A stretch of 64,000 nucleotides of DNA from Hybos culiciformis. Its lineage: Eukaryota; Arthropoda; Insecta; Diptera; Hybotidae. Position 1 is the stretch's first letter; every line of letters begins with the position of its first letter. The translations under genes and the position numbers were made by a program. Location of the stretch: assembly GCA_964007475.1 (NCBI GenBank), contig OZ023273.1:64118108-64182107 (forward strand), in the 5' to 3' direction. The notes under the pieces were generated by a model. That model was given only the letters and a program-made list of their open reading frames with translations, did not search any database and was not told the origin of the DNA. Below are positions 15,638 to 28,737 of this stretch, piece after piece.

Positions 15638-15909
15638 GGTGAACTGACATAACCGCGAATGTCATAACCGCAAATTTTTTTTGTCATAACCGCGAAACTG
15701 GAATTTTTGTTATAACCGCGAAACACAAAAATTCGATTTTTATCATTTCGCGGTTATAACAAACATTTTTGTTATAACCGCGAAACGATAAAAATCGAAT
15801 TTTTTCAATTTTTTGCCATATTTTTTCGCGGTTATGACAAAATGAAATATAAGACCTTTTTCGCGGTTATGACATTTTAATTTTTTATTTCGCGGTTATG
15901 ACATGTAGC
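15638..15909. mobile_element. Non-autonomous element built of iterated ATAACCGCG motifs, 10-bp flanking repeats
   Basis: Left end GGTGAACTGACATAACCGCG; right end, on the other strand, GCTACATGTCATAACCGCG. Inside, GTCATAACCGCGAA or GTTATAACCGCGAA occurs four times in direct orientation on the left, then repeatedly in inverted orientation on the right. The element is flanked by CTGCTGTTAC at 15628-15637 and 15910-15919, probably a target duplication. A duplication of 9-10 bp would fit the Mutator-like group, but no transposase is present. A shorter relative starts with the same GGTGAACTGACATAACCGCG at 46926 and 50849. Confidence 0.8.
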
Positions 15910-16041
15910 CTGCTGTTACATTAGTTTAAACCGTATAAATATTAAGGTTTAAAAATGGTTTTACTTACAAATTATCTGTTTTTTAATATGAATCAACCGA
16001 TGGTACACAATATGTTCATACTAAAACTTTTTTCCGCCTTT

Positions 16042-16453
16042 CACTGGTAAAAATTTTTAGTGATTTCACATGACTTATCGTTGGTTTTTTCTATCTAACG
16101 ATAAATCATGAACTATTACATTTTGTTTTTCGAAAATGTAAATTTTCACCTGGTTTGTACTTTTACAGTTTTACAGAATGTAGTTTTAGACACCAAAACC
16201 ATCTAATTTTACTTTAGTTACTAAAAATACATATTACTTTTCCAGAATCTATGTAATTTTAATAGAAATTTGTGTAAAAACTCAGTTTGATTTGCAAAAA
16301 TACAAAAAATTCAGTAAATTTGCAGAATTTGTGTAATATTGTAACGTAAAATTCTGTAATATTCAATGAACAAAATCTTACCTGGTAGATATTGTAAATT
16401 TACGTGGCTAGCATTGTAAAGTTTTGTGTAATTTTACATTATTTTTTACAGTG
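16042..16453. mobile_element. Possible MITE with CACTG ends
   Basis: The left end CACTGGTAAAAATTTTTAGTG resembles the reverse complement of the right end (CACTGTAAAAAATAATGTAA). The interior repeats variants of TTTACAGAATTTGTGTAATT in both orientations. I could not settle a target duplication. Moderate support only. Confidence 0.5.
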
Positions 16454-19400
16454 TTTTCTTAAATAAATATCTTAAGTTATATACATATGTTTAAAAGTCT
16501 CAATTCTCAACTCTAATACAAATTTCAATTACCTAAGTATTACATTTTTGATTGACATTTAAACTTAAATTGACAATGATTGTTTTTTTTTTAGTTAATA
16601 ATTTTTAGAAGTTAATAACACACAATGACAGTAATTTAGACACTGTCAAGATAAAAAAATATTATTCAAAAACATGATGTAAAATAATTTATATATATAG
16701 GTATATTATTAACTCAATTTGAACAAAAAGAAAACCATTTTTTTTTCGATTCATTGAAAAACAATTCAGAATTTTATATTCTTTTTCTTTATAAAAAAGA
16801 AGAAAATAACTTCTGTATCCTTAATGATACTCATTATGAAAAGCAATTTAACATTTTAATTATATCCTAAAATAGGGATAATTAGCTTTCATTTAAATAA
16901 TATCTACAAAAATAAATACAAAAAAAAAAAAAAAAACAGAAAAGAAAAGATAATAACCTTTAAATAATTATATTTTATACTTTTCATTTTAAGAATAAAA
17001 TAAATTCAAAAGTTCATCACATTTTCAGTTTTTTCGATTATTACGCCAAGACAAAATGTTAATAAAATTTTCCAATTACTTATGTTTTTAAACATTTTTT
17101 TTTATTTTTACAATATTCAAAAGATTCAGAAAATTTTTAATCGATCATAATTTTATTATCAATGAATTTATAAAAAAATTCCACATTCTGATCTAAAATA
17201 ATTTCGCTGTTTTGTAGGTTCCTTTTATTGATCTCTGCATCTGCTTGTTTATTTGCATCAAAATCCGTTTTTAGACAAAATTTTGAATTCTTGGATTGTA
17301 AACGCATCAGTTTCCTTTGGTCGACTTAAACAATTTAACATTTAATTTTCATCCACACAAAAAGTTTTTTTTCGCACCTTAACTGTTCAAAAACTTCTTA
17401 CTCCGAAACGCACAATTGCAATATATCTCATCTTTGAGCTTAGACTCACAGACGTCACGATCAGACGTTTAGTGAAAGTTCTTATTTTTTTTTTATTTTT
17501 AATGGAAAACATGCTTTTCACATCATTCCTTTCTAATTTTATTTTATTTTGCGAAACATTTCCCTTTTTTTATTCTAATCTAACCGATAGACATAGATCA
17601 CAATCATATTATTGCTTCCAAGGCCCTACGCACGAAGGACAAAACATTTCAACCAGTGAAATAGTTGAAAATAATTTCACTTAAATATTTTAGCCCAGTT
17701 ACTTATATTAAAAAAGTTAGTTTATTACATCTTAGCAAGGTACTCAAAATTCGAATTTTATTCACTTCATTCTTACGATTAACTAAGAGACCTTTCGAAT
17801 AAAATAAATAAAAACATAAATTTTCAAATAGAGTAAAAATAAAAAAAAATGTATAAATATTTATCATAATTATGTACATAGTACATATAAAAGCAACATG
17901 ATTTATTATTTCGAAATATTCAAGAACATATTGCTTCCTTTTTTTTTTTTTTTTAGATTACAAATATTATTTAACAATGGTAAATAACAAAAATACTGTT
18001 ATAGTAGTGATAAGTGATTATTCTTAATTTTTTATTTTCTTGAGTTTTTCTTAGGGATTTCGGACAGAAAATATTTCATATAGGTTTCTTTTTAGAAAAA
18101 AGAGAGGAAAATTATATATATTTATGTATAAGACTGATGAACCTATCTCTATCAATGACATAACATTATTTGGATAACCTTTTTTTTTTAACCACAAAAC
18201 CGTAAGCCTGAATGAAAATTGAATAATAAATTATTTAAATAATATAATGTATGTCCAAATATCTACACTTTAAAAAAAAATTTAAACAGGTTGAGATGCG
18301 ATAAAGGCTAAGCGCTGCGATGGTAGCGCTAATAAAAAAGTTCAATAGCTATATTTTGCTTTGATTTTTAACTAGGAGCCGTAATAATTATACCTTACTG
18401 GTTATTATATGCACCATTTTTCTTATTTAAATATAAAAATATAAAAACAACATAACTTTATCAATTTTATTATATCAGTATACCAGTGACTGTCATTGTA
18501 ATAAATTATAAAAATGTCATTTAAAAAAATTACTGACAGATATTGTATTTAATGTACCATACGTATATTGCGAATGGATAAAACCAATAAATTAACCGGA
18601 GCTTCCTAATTTTGTACATAGAATTGATTATGATGACAAAACAATAAATTCAATTTCAACTGATTATAATGTGCATTATATAATCCAGAATATTTTTTCA
18701 ATGCGGATATGACTTGTTCATTTTTTCAGTGTTTAATTATTTTAACACAGAGTCAAAAATTATACTGCTAAACGAAAAAGAAACAAAATAAATAAAACAA
18801 GTATTATTATATGTATATAAAAACAAACATTAAAAGAAAAATGATTTTTCACTTTCATGATTTATCATTTTCTTTATTGTACTTTATGTATCAAAATATA
18901 AATGGTAAAAAGTTTTTTAAAAGAAATGGGACGATATTTGATTTTAATTTGATACATACTGTCAAAATAGTATTTTCATCTTTTATGATAAGGACCAATA
19001 AAAATGAAATCACAATAAAGAAAAACAATTTTGTATATAAATATATTTTTTGAATTTTTTGAATACGAGCTTAATTATAATTTCGAAAGGTTCTGTTGGC
19101 GTTCTGGCACGGAGTTTCAGAACAGCATTAAATAAGCTTATCGAACTGAATTTCGAGCGCAAGACAATCGCTTGAATTTCAGGCAATATCTCAACGCGAA
19201 AGAAGATTATAACTATAAGCGAAAGCTTTAATTAGATTTTAATCTGATTTATACAAATATCAAACATATAAAAACTATAAAAACGAAATTTTAAGATGTC
19301 GATTTTTTTTTTTGCATTTCTAGTATTTCTACGCAATTATTACAGATCTAAAAAAATAAGACAGTTTTTAGAATTTTATAAGATAAAAAAATGGTGTTTG

Positions 19401-19880
19401 TTAGTTGCCGCATTCGAAAATATAGTATTATGTCCTTCTCTGAAAATTATACATTAAAATATTAACAATAAATTTTCAGTAAAAAAAAATAAAATGTATA
19501 ACATATAAAAAAGAAACATTTGCAGCCGTAAAAAAGAAATATAATAATGATAATTTCGTTTTTATTTAAATTTATTATTTTTTTTTACGAAATACTATAA
19601 TAATAAAAATATATGTTATAGATTTTTATTTCATTCATATAAAATTTATCTTTTATTTTAAAATTAAAAAAGACAATACAGGAAAATATTGAGAACTTTT
19701 AAAATTTATCTAAATTTTTATTAAATAAAAAGGTCATTTAAATAATTAATTGCAATAGATTTACCCAAAAATTGGTTTTGTTTATAAAAGTTTATATAAC
19801 ACTGGTATAATTGTGTTCATGTCATAAAAAGAAAATTAAATAATTTTATCCAAGATATATAGCTCTTAGAGAAAAATTGT
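16454..19880. other. AT-rich stretch, no confirmed gene
   Basis: On the minus strand, 17137-17307 encodes a 56-codon frame (starts MRLQSKNSKFCLKTDF, ends DNKIMID) in a less AT-rich patch running to about 17470. It is not hydrophobic or low-complexity as most chance frames here are, but I see no homology and no convincing splice sites. The rest is featureless. Confidence 0.45.
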
Positions 19881-19881
19881 A

Positions 19882-20773
19882 GGGGAGAGGGCTGGGTTGT
19901 GGGTCAGGTAATTTTTTCTTTCATGCAAAGTAAAAGTGGCGAATCTAACTACTGTCAAATTTTTGTTTTGACAAGAGGTAGTTTTTAAGCCAACACCTAA
20001 GTGAATGAACGTATTGCTTGTACAAGCTGCATACACCATGTGTGGAAATTAATAAAAAAAAGTCATTTTAAGATTTTTACAAAGTGCCATTTTGTTGAGT
20101 AAATGAGTCGTGAAAGGTGATTTGAATTATTACCATTTACTTTAAATCTTATATTTTTCGAATTGGTATAGCATTGTGATGATATGCGATGCGAGTGGAA
20201 AATTTTTTTTTCGTCGACTTTCAAAACGGCGTCATGGTTAGGTTGTGGGTCAGCGATTGGCTGGGTTGTGGGTCACCATTTTTTTTTCCACTGTATAGCA
20301 TATACAGCATATATAAGTGTCAAATATCGTTAGTTTTGTCAGTATAAAGTGTTTTTTATGATTTGACCAGTATTTTAATGCATGTTTTTTTGATTGTTAG
20401 TCATATTTTTACCGAAAAAGACAACTGAACCCCAAAAAATCAACTTTTTTCAATTGATGATGATTATTGAAAACTCTCACTTTTTGAGAATTATTTTTGC
20501 CATTTACGGCTTCTAAAATTAATAAAAATTAATATTTTTGATATTTATTTAGGTTTTACTTCAATTTTTTCCATTTTAATTTTTTAATGTGACCCACAAC
20601 CTAGCCACTTTTTTTTTTTGAAAATTTTTCACATACTCACGAAAATGGTCAAAAAAATTTTCATCATTATACTTTCTTGGGAAAAAAGTTGCGTAAGAAC
20701 ATAACCTTTATTTTACTAATTTATGAATTATAGGCAAAAAACAAAACCCGACCCATAACCCAGCCCTCTCCCT
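19882..20773. mobile_element. Non-autonomous DNA element (892 bp), GGGAGAGGGCTGGGTT ends, TA target
   Basis: Left end GGGGAGAGGGCTGGGTTGTG; right end in reverse complement AGGGAGAGGGCTGGGTTATG. Both are preceded by TA (19880-19881 and 20774-20775). The GGTTGTGGGTCA motif recurs inside at about 20240 and 20265 and, inverted, near 20590. No transposase frame is seen. Family unassigned. Confidence 0.83.
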
Positions 20774-20775
20774 TA

Positions 20776-23025
20776 TATTTATAAAGAAAATGCTTTCTCG
20801 TTAGTATGACTTAATCATCATCTTTATTTTTCAGTACTAATTCTAAGCGAAAATCCACGTATTTTTTTTTTTTTTGTTCTAAAGATTAATTACCATAGAA
20901 CTTCATAATAACGTTATACTCGTAGTAAATGCGATGAACTCAATTATAATGTTTTTATAAATATGGTCAAAGAACGAAATTTTTTATTTTTAATTAAGGT
21001 TAAAGTGTCATCTCATTCATCAAACTTAAAAAAAAAACAAAAAATAAATAATAAATTAAAAAATATTTTATGCACATAATTTTTTTTTATTATCCGGTTA
21101 ATTGTGCATAATGAAATTGATTTATGTTGTTTAAATTTTAGCAGAATTGTGTCAGAAAATTTGCAATGCAATTAAAATGCTTTTATGAATTTAACAGCAT
21201 AAAATAAAATATATTTATATATTTTTATTATTTTAATTATTAATATTGTTTTTTGCATCACAAGTTTTTAAAATAACAAAAATTTATGACACAATTTCAT
21301 GATATCACAATTTCATGAATTCTGTAATCCATTTATGGTAAAAAAAAACTATTTCCTATAACTATAACTATAAGAAAATTATGAGTTTAGAAGTAGCTTT
21401 CAATGAAAATCTGTTTATGGGTAAATTTCGATTGCTTCAGGCTTCATTTATGAGGTATCTGTACAATACATTTAACAATTCCATGCGAAAAAGAATAAAG
21501 TATCACAGATTTGATTTTATATTGCTATTTCTAAATTAATTTTTTAAAAATATTTATTTATCATTTATTTTCATAGAACCCATAAATTTTTTTCCCAAAA
21601 ACACTGCTAAGAATTTAATTCTTTTTTTATTGTAACAATATTAAAGCTAATTGGACAATATTGCTGTTGCTGCTTCACTATAAAATAATTAAAATAAATT
21701 TTAATTATATAAACAACGCAGAGCAAATTCGTTTAATTTCATTGAAATTTCGTTAAACAATAATTGTAATTATTGGATTAAAAAATACCGAAATCATGAT
21801 ACGTAAAATGTTTATTTGGTTTTTATTAATTGCTTAATTATATATAAAAAAAAAACAAATTAATAAAATGATTAAATAAAAATAAAATGATTATGCAAAA
21901 ATTTTTATGTAATTTCATATACAGGTAAATTACTTAAGTGTTACTACTTTTTAATTAACTTATTTCTTATTAAAGTTTATATAAAAGTCTTTGTTATTCG
22001 TTGCACTATCAGTCTGTATCTGTTGAAACCAGCAACTTTAATTTGAATAGTAATTGGTCTTCAAGATAAGTTAAAATTTTAAATAAAATAGATAACTTCT
22101 TACTTTGTTGAAAAATCCTTCAAACGAAATTCCCCAAAGCGAGAAAATATTAACAAGAATAATAACAGAAATCAACATTCAGTATTTCATCAAAAGTTCA
22201 ATATATATAAATTTTAAAGGCATACTATTACTAGTGCAGTAAGAAATATTTCATACAATACAATAATCTTTTGAAAAATTTCTTAAGTATTTCCTGATCT
22301 TTTATTAAAAAATATCTGCAAATCCTCCAAATTTTGACTTACTGTAGTACTTAAATGTAATTATGATTCATAAAACACTTTTATCTTCATTGAAATATGA
22401 TTTTGATTTACCATTTATATATTGTAGAGTTTGCAAAAGATTCAAAAGATTTAGTCACAAATGCACTTAATGTTGTTACGTCATATTAAAATACTAAGTA
22501 CATATACATATTATATATTTGTATATAACGTAATTCAATTAAAAATTTGTAGTTATTCAAATATTTTGATATCTAACTTGATTTTTCAGCGTAAATATAT
22601 TATTAATATTAAAACAAATATTTCTCAGAAAATAAATATGTTTGCATACTCCATATAATAAATTGTGTGCACAACACAGAGCATACATGTATTTCTATAG
22701 AAAATTTTCCCAACCCAATTTGTTTGAAAAAAACCGCACTAAATAATAAAAAAAAAATTAGAAAAACAAATTTGGTTAAAACTTTTTATTTATTAGTACA
22801 AAAATAATTTATGCTTTGTTTAAGATTTTTCAGGCATTATTAAGTTAAATTAATTTATTAGCAGATTCAAAAATTTGTTAAAAATACTATCCCTTCTTCT
22901 TTATAAAAATGTATTTAAACTATTTTAAAGAAAATTTATATAATGTACTACTTCTGGCGAATTTATAAATATAATTAGTAGTCACATCCGAAATTCGTTA
23001 ATAGTAGATTACAACACATATCAAG
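20776..23025. other. AT-rich stretch, nothing recognised
   Basis: Only poly(A/T) runs and short chance open frames are visible. Confidence 0.6.
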
Positions 23026-23130
23026 AAAATTTGTTATTACAACGAGTTGTGTATATACACAAAAACACATGCACACGCGTCATGTGTGTGTTTTTGTGTA
23101 TATATACAACGAGCTGTATAACAAATTTTA
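23026..23130. repeat. Foldback (hairpin) sequence, 105 bp
   Basis: The arm AAAATTTGTTATTACAACGA, followed by a TATATACACAAAAACACATG run, is mirrored by the right arm ending TATAACAAATTTT. The centre is around ACACGCGTCATG, with small mismatches. It could be a miniature foldback transposon. Confidence 0.8.
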
Positions 23131-23311
23131 TTAACATGTTTTGTATACTGCTTTAATGTGCATGTGGAGGTAGTTGCAAACAATACATTTACAATGCAAG
23201 ATATAAACGAAAGTTCAAAATGAAGTAAAATTTAATTAATACGGAAGTGTGTAGGTAAAATATTCTTAAATAAATTTATTTCTCGAAATGATTTAAAACC
23301 GCATGATTTAA

Positions 23312-23463
23312 GATCAGCTAATTTCTAAAATATTAAAAAAAAAATTAGTAATTTTTCCAAAAAAAAATTATTCATTTTCTTTTTTGCAAAAAAAAAAAAT
23401 TGAATAATTTTTTTTTGGAAAAATTACTAATTTTTTTTTTATTATTTTAGGAATTAGCTGATC
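23312..23463. repeat. Foldback (hairpin) sequence, 152 bp, nearly perfect
   Basis: GATCAGCTAATTTCTAAAAT begins the left arm, and the reverse complement of GATCAGCTAATTCCTAAAAT ends the right arm. The arms of about 65-70 bases pair almost throughout, including ATTAGTAATTTTTCC and TTGAATAATT. It resembles a palindromic MITE; no clear target duplication. Confidence 0.85.
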
Positions 23464-23936
23464 TTCTTAAATTTTATTTAATTTTATTTTTAATTATTAA
23501 AAAAAATAATAATAATTTTATAATTTTTTTTTTTATAATTAAAAAAAAAATTAAATAATTAAAATAATAATAATTATATTTTACATTTACAATACATTTT
23601 ACCTTATCTCCTTGTTGCTGCCATTTTCCTCGTTTGTTGATAAACTTTATAATGCCAGACAATTATTTTTTTCAATACTTTCAAGGTCACCATAGTTCTA
23701 TTTTTATTCATTTTGTTTTTTTGAATAAAATAAGTGCAATTTTCGAAGTGTGGTTTAAATTTTTGTACTAAAATCCAACCACACTCGCTTAAAAATTTAG
23801 TAGAGGTTCAAAGATCCTTTAAAAATAGTAGATTGAAACACATGTTACGAAAATTCATCGACTGATCGACTGGCCGCTTTTTAGAAAAAAATAGCCGCGT
23901 ATTTTTTTATTGGTTCTTTTTTGTTTTTTTTTGTTT

Positions 23937-23980
23937 GCTCAGAGGGAAAATATAGATTAGCTCAGAGGGAAAATATAGAT
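23937..23980. repeat. Short tandem duplication, 23-bp unit
   Basis: GCTCAGAGGGAAAATATAGA occurs twice in direct succession. Confidence 0.93.
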
Positions 23981-24662
23981 TTTTAGCATTATAAACTAAA
24001 CTTTATTTTGACATTGATATGATGCATGTGAGAGGTATAAATTTGCATTTTTTTTTTTGGTATTTGTCTGTATTGAAATATTGTGAGTGTGAGCGATATT
24101 ATGTTTGTTTATAGTATTACGCAGTTCAAAATGAAGTAAGTAAATACAATATTTACTTAATACGGAAATGTAAATAAAATTTACTTAAGTGAATAATTGC
24201 ATGTGTATTGATGCATGTAATAGACCATTTACCGAGCTAAATTTGCGATTGGAAATACAACTTACCGAACACATGCACATTAAAAGTTTTTGCTGCATTA
24301 TGTGATTGGTCGAAATTTTTCGTGAAATATAAACGTGAAATACAAAAATTAAGTTATGATCAACCGAGGGCTCCCACATGAAGAATTTTTATTAAAAATT
24401 TTGTTTTTATGGGTTGTTTATATTTGCTTTCTTATAATTTTATATTTTGGAATCGTTAATTTTTTTTTATGTCCAAAACTTAAAAACTTGGTTATATTAT
24501 TGGTTATATTATTGGATATATTATTGGAATTTCTTTAAAGTTCTAAAATACATCTAAAATTACTATAAATAAACTAATAATATCTTTTATTATAGAAATA
24601 ATATTATTACAATAATAAAAATAATGAACAAAAAAAAAGAAAGTAAATATAGTATAAAGTTA

Positions 24663-25495
24663 TTACGGTTTCTGAAAACTCGGGTTTTCAGGACTCGGCG
24701 AGTCCGAGTCCCAAATTTTGAAAACTCGTCCAGTCCGAGTCCAAGTCGAGTCCTTATCAACAAAAAATTTACTAAAAATTTTAAAAAAATTTGAGTTATC
24801 TATTATATTACAACGTCAAACCACAACGCCACTAACCAAAACTCTCAAGTAAAACTCTTGTTTAAATAAATAATTATAATTTTAACAAATTTTAATAATT
24901 AATTGTTTTTACAAAGGCCAATGAGAATTTTTATTGATATCCAATATGTTAAAATAAAAATAAATTAAAAGGAAATGAAATTGGAGTAATTTGTTTTATT
25001 CATTATTATTAAAAATTAACTTTAAAAACAAATAATACTTATAGTAGATTTATAATTTTGACAGTTATATTTTAATTTATTAATTACTTTTTCGGTTTTA
25101 ATGTAGAAATGTTTCAGAAATACTAAAGATATGTAGATTTGTCAGCAAGTCTCGATCTGATTTTAGTACAAAAAACACCATTTGTTGCAAAATTTCTTTC
25201 GTTTGAACTTGAAGTTGATTGTATAGAGGAAAGTGGGTTCTATACACATTAATATTACTTGTTAGTTTTCCAGTATTTTCAAAAAGCAAAAATTCTTGTT
25301 TATCGAATTAAATCGAATTAAATCAAGTTATCAAGTAAAATCAAGTTATGATCGTTCTTTGAGACAAATTTGCAAAAAAAAAAGTTTAAAAACTTGTACT
25401 CGGGACTCGGGAATATCAGGGTCGAATACCGAGTCCGAATAACTCAAATACTCGTCGAGTCCGAGTCCGAGTCGAATCGAGTCCAGAAACCCTAA
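24663..25495. mobile_element. Non-autonomous DNA element (833 bp) with GACTCGG-rich ends
   Basis: Ends TTACGGTTTCTG at the left and TTAGGGTTTCTGG in reverse complement at the right. They are flanked by AAGTTA on both sides (24657-24662 and 25496-25501). About 100 bases at each end carry iterated GACTCGG/GAGTCCGAGTC motifs, while the middle is plain AT-rich DNA. Subterminal motif clusters are typical of transposase binding regions in hAT-like elements, which would normally leave 8 bp rather than 6, so the family stays open. Confidence 0.82.
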
Positions 25496-25501
25496 AAGTT
25501 A

Positions 25502-28500
25502 TTCAGATAAATTGTATAATAAATAATTATTTTTCCAATAATTGATTTTGTTGATAATCCTGGCATTTATATTTTCCAAATAAATAATTCAAATGATAAA
25601 AATACTATCTCTGTCAATTAGATTTTCTTATCAAAAATGTTATAATTAATTTTATTTTCTTGTCATAAATGATATTATAATATCTATATATGCATCATAT
25701 CATATTATTCCTGAATCTAAAGTTATTTTGTTGACAGATTTAATCAATTATTAAATTCATATTATTAGATGAAAAATGCCTTGATCGAAAATTCAATAGT
25801 TAAATTTTCCATCTTAAGTAGAAACACATTACAATATTATATTTGAAAAGAATTCAAAGTAAATGTTGTCATAAAAATCAATTTACATGCATTGTACATA
25901 TATGCTGTTTGCCTACATAAGATATGCAAATCTTGAATACATACGAAATAATTGAATTGAAAATTATAGAGTGTCCTTGACTTGATTTATTATTGCTATA
26001 TAACTAGAAGCACAACAATTTTTACTTAAAATAATTGAACTTAACTTAATTTGAGTTAATAATAAATAAATACAATAATTCTATATATAATCATACTATA
26101 AAGCAGTTGAATTATCAACGAGTCATTGCAGTGATGGAAAACAAATTAAGACGATGGAAAAATAATTATATGTGTTCAAAATTTAAAAAAAACCCAATAA
26201 AATTTTCAATAGTGAAACACAAACGTAATGTATATTTATAAGTGTCAATAACTACTTCAATAACTTTCTGTAAGTTTTCAACATTATAATAGTGTGTGGA
26301 AATGAATAAAAGTATATTCATGAAGTAAAGTATATATGCGGAATAAATGAATTTTATTAATATTACATAATTCAACATCCTTAAACATATTATTATTGAT
26401 GAATTGAATACTTTTATCTAGAGAGAGATAGCTCTTATAATGATGTATAATATTATTTCAATTATATAGAATAAAATATAGGAAAACTTATCTATTTATT
26501 GTACACACAATCATGTGATGTGATATTATGTACAAATATGTGTTATATTAATATGAATTTTCCATTTATTTGCACCTTGACACGTTTGCTATATAATACA
26601 AAATGTCCTTTTTTTTCCTTTAACTGATATAAAATTGATTTATTTCGAATATAAAATGTGTAATAATAATAATAATAATGTTTACTGAGTTTCAGTACTT
26701 GAATTAAATCATTCTTATTCAAATTATAAAAATTATCTTAAAATTGAAATTTAATAGAAAAGCACCAAAAATATTTTCCATAGCATTTTATATTAAACAT
26801 ATAGGTAATGCCTAATGTATTTCTAGAAGCAATAGTTTGATTCCATAGTACTAAGAATGATTAAATAAAATGATGATAAAAATTATTTTTATTTAAATTA
26901 AATTATTGACCTGCTTTAAGTATATGCAGTGTTGTTTTTGTTGAGTTTCCAAACTTTTAACGCATAAATTAATGAAAGGTATCTTGGTTCACTTATAAGA
27001 TTATTGTTCATTATTATGGTATTTTATTTTACTTTGATTATAAATAAAAAAAATTATATCAAAATAATTTCGTAAAATATCTTTTTTCCCATTTTAATTT
27101 TATTTAAATTCAACTTAGATGGGTTTCATTTATTTTTCATCTGCTCTCGTTCCAACATTGCCAAAACTCAATGCCCTCACTAAATTGTACTAACAATTTT
27201 TTAATCAATTTATATATATATAAAAACAAAAGCCAAAAAAATCTGTTGAGAATATTTTTTGAGTTAAAAAAAAATTATTTTTTTTTTTCAAAGATTTTCA
27301 TTATTATTATTATTATTTTTTTATTATTTTAATGTATTCAAATCGATTTGCATATTTATGAATTTGAATTATTTTTTTAAAGAAGATTTATAATTTTCTT
27401 GTCTAATTAACTAGAATAATTCCCCAAAAAGAAAAATTAAAAAAAAGAGAGATATTTTGCCTTTTATGCCAAATATTTATTAAAATAAAATTTATTCTAA
27501 CAATGAATAAAAAAAAAAAAACAGAATTCATAATAAAAAATCGATAAGACATAATTTAGTTAAATTCTAAAAATGACGTATGAAGTCAAGACTTCAAGTC
27601 GAAAATATAGTCTGAAGTTATTTGGATATTCAGACTTCCGTTAAGAAGTTTCCATCGTTTAACAAGTTAAATTTAAAATTTAAGATCTCTACAGTAACAC
27701 ATTTCCCTTCTTTGAAGTTCAACTAAAGAAAAATCTATCAAAAAATTTAATTATCAAAATAAAGGTACGGGTAAAGTTCGTCTATTCTATGCAAAAAAAA
27801 AAAAAACACGAAAGAAAACCTTCATTTTGGTATATTATTAAAAGAACTTTTTGGTGACACATTTCAAAATAAAAATAATAATGCTTTTATGGTTTGTTTC
27901 ATATAAATTGCGTATACTATGCATATATCAATCATAATCATAAACGTCAGAAAAAAAAAACAATAGAAGCTCGAAAATGGAACAGGAAATAATTTACGTA
28001 AAAAACGTTATATTCGAACGACAAAAAAAAAAAATAAAATAATAAAATTTTCATTTATTATAATTTACTAGGACAAAAAAAAAAAAATTTTCGACCTACA
28101 TAATAAAGGCCATCAGCGAAAATCCCTAAGGATTAAATAAATAACACCATAACAATAATATTTTTAAATAAAATGAAAAAAAAAATAAATAAATAAATTT
28201 CTTAAACATTTTTCAAAAAAAAATTTTTTTTGTTGTTTTTCTTTTCAATTCTTTTCCTAGAAATATAATCAAATTAGAAATATTTTTGCTAAGAATAAAC
28301 TCTTAGAAAAAGTTTTTTTGTAAAATTATTTTCATTTTTCTTAAAAATCTGAATCAATATAAATATATATAATAATTTTTTGTTTTAATATTATACATTT
28401 AAAAATTAATATCCACAAAATCCAACCTTGAAAATTTAATCAGTATTTTAAATTGAAAATAATCCCAAATTAATTAAAACCATAAAAATCCACTGACACT

Positions 28501-28737
28501 TAAGAAGAATTGTTTTCATTTTATTCAAAATTCTTCGAATTTTAATACCTATACTTTTTTTTAAATTAATTTTGGAATTAGTGGGATACAAATGTAAAAC
28601 GAGTGAACGAAGAAAATGAAACCAATATGAATAGTATAAGAAAAAAAGAGGTATCCATCAATTCAGAGGAAGTACCAAAGGTTAATAAATAACCCTGGTC
28701 GAGTTCAAGACTAAGATATTTCGAAATTTTTAGTCAA
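25502..28737. other. AT-rich stretch, nothing recognised
   Basis: No motif-bearing frame and no repeat ends were found. Confidence 0.6.

Noticed and set aside
17137..17307. Minus-strand 56-codon frame (MRLQSKNSKFCLKTDF...), possible last exon
   Set aside because: Composition is less biased than its surroundings, but there is no recognisable domain or acceptor, and frames of this length arise by chance here.
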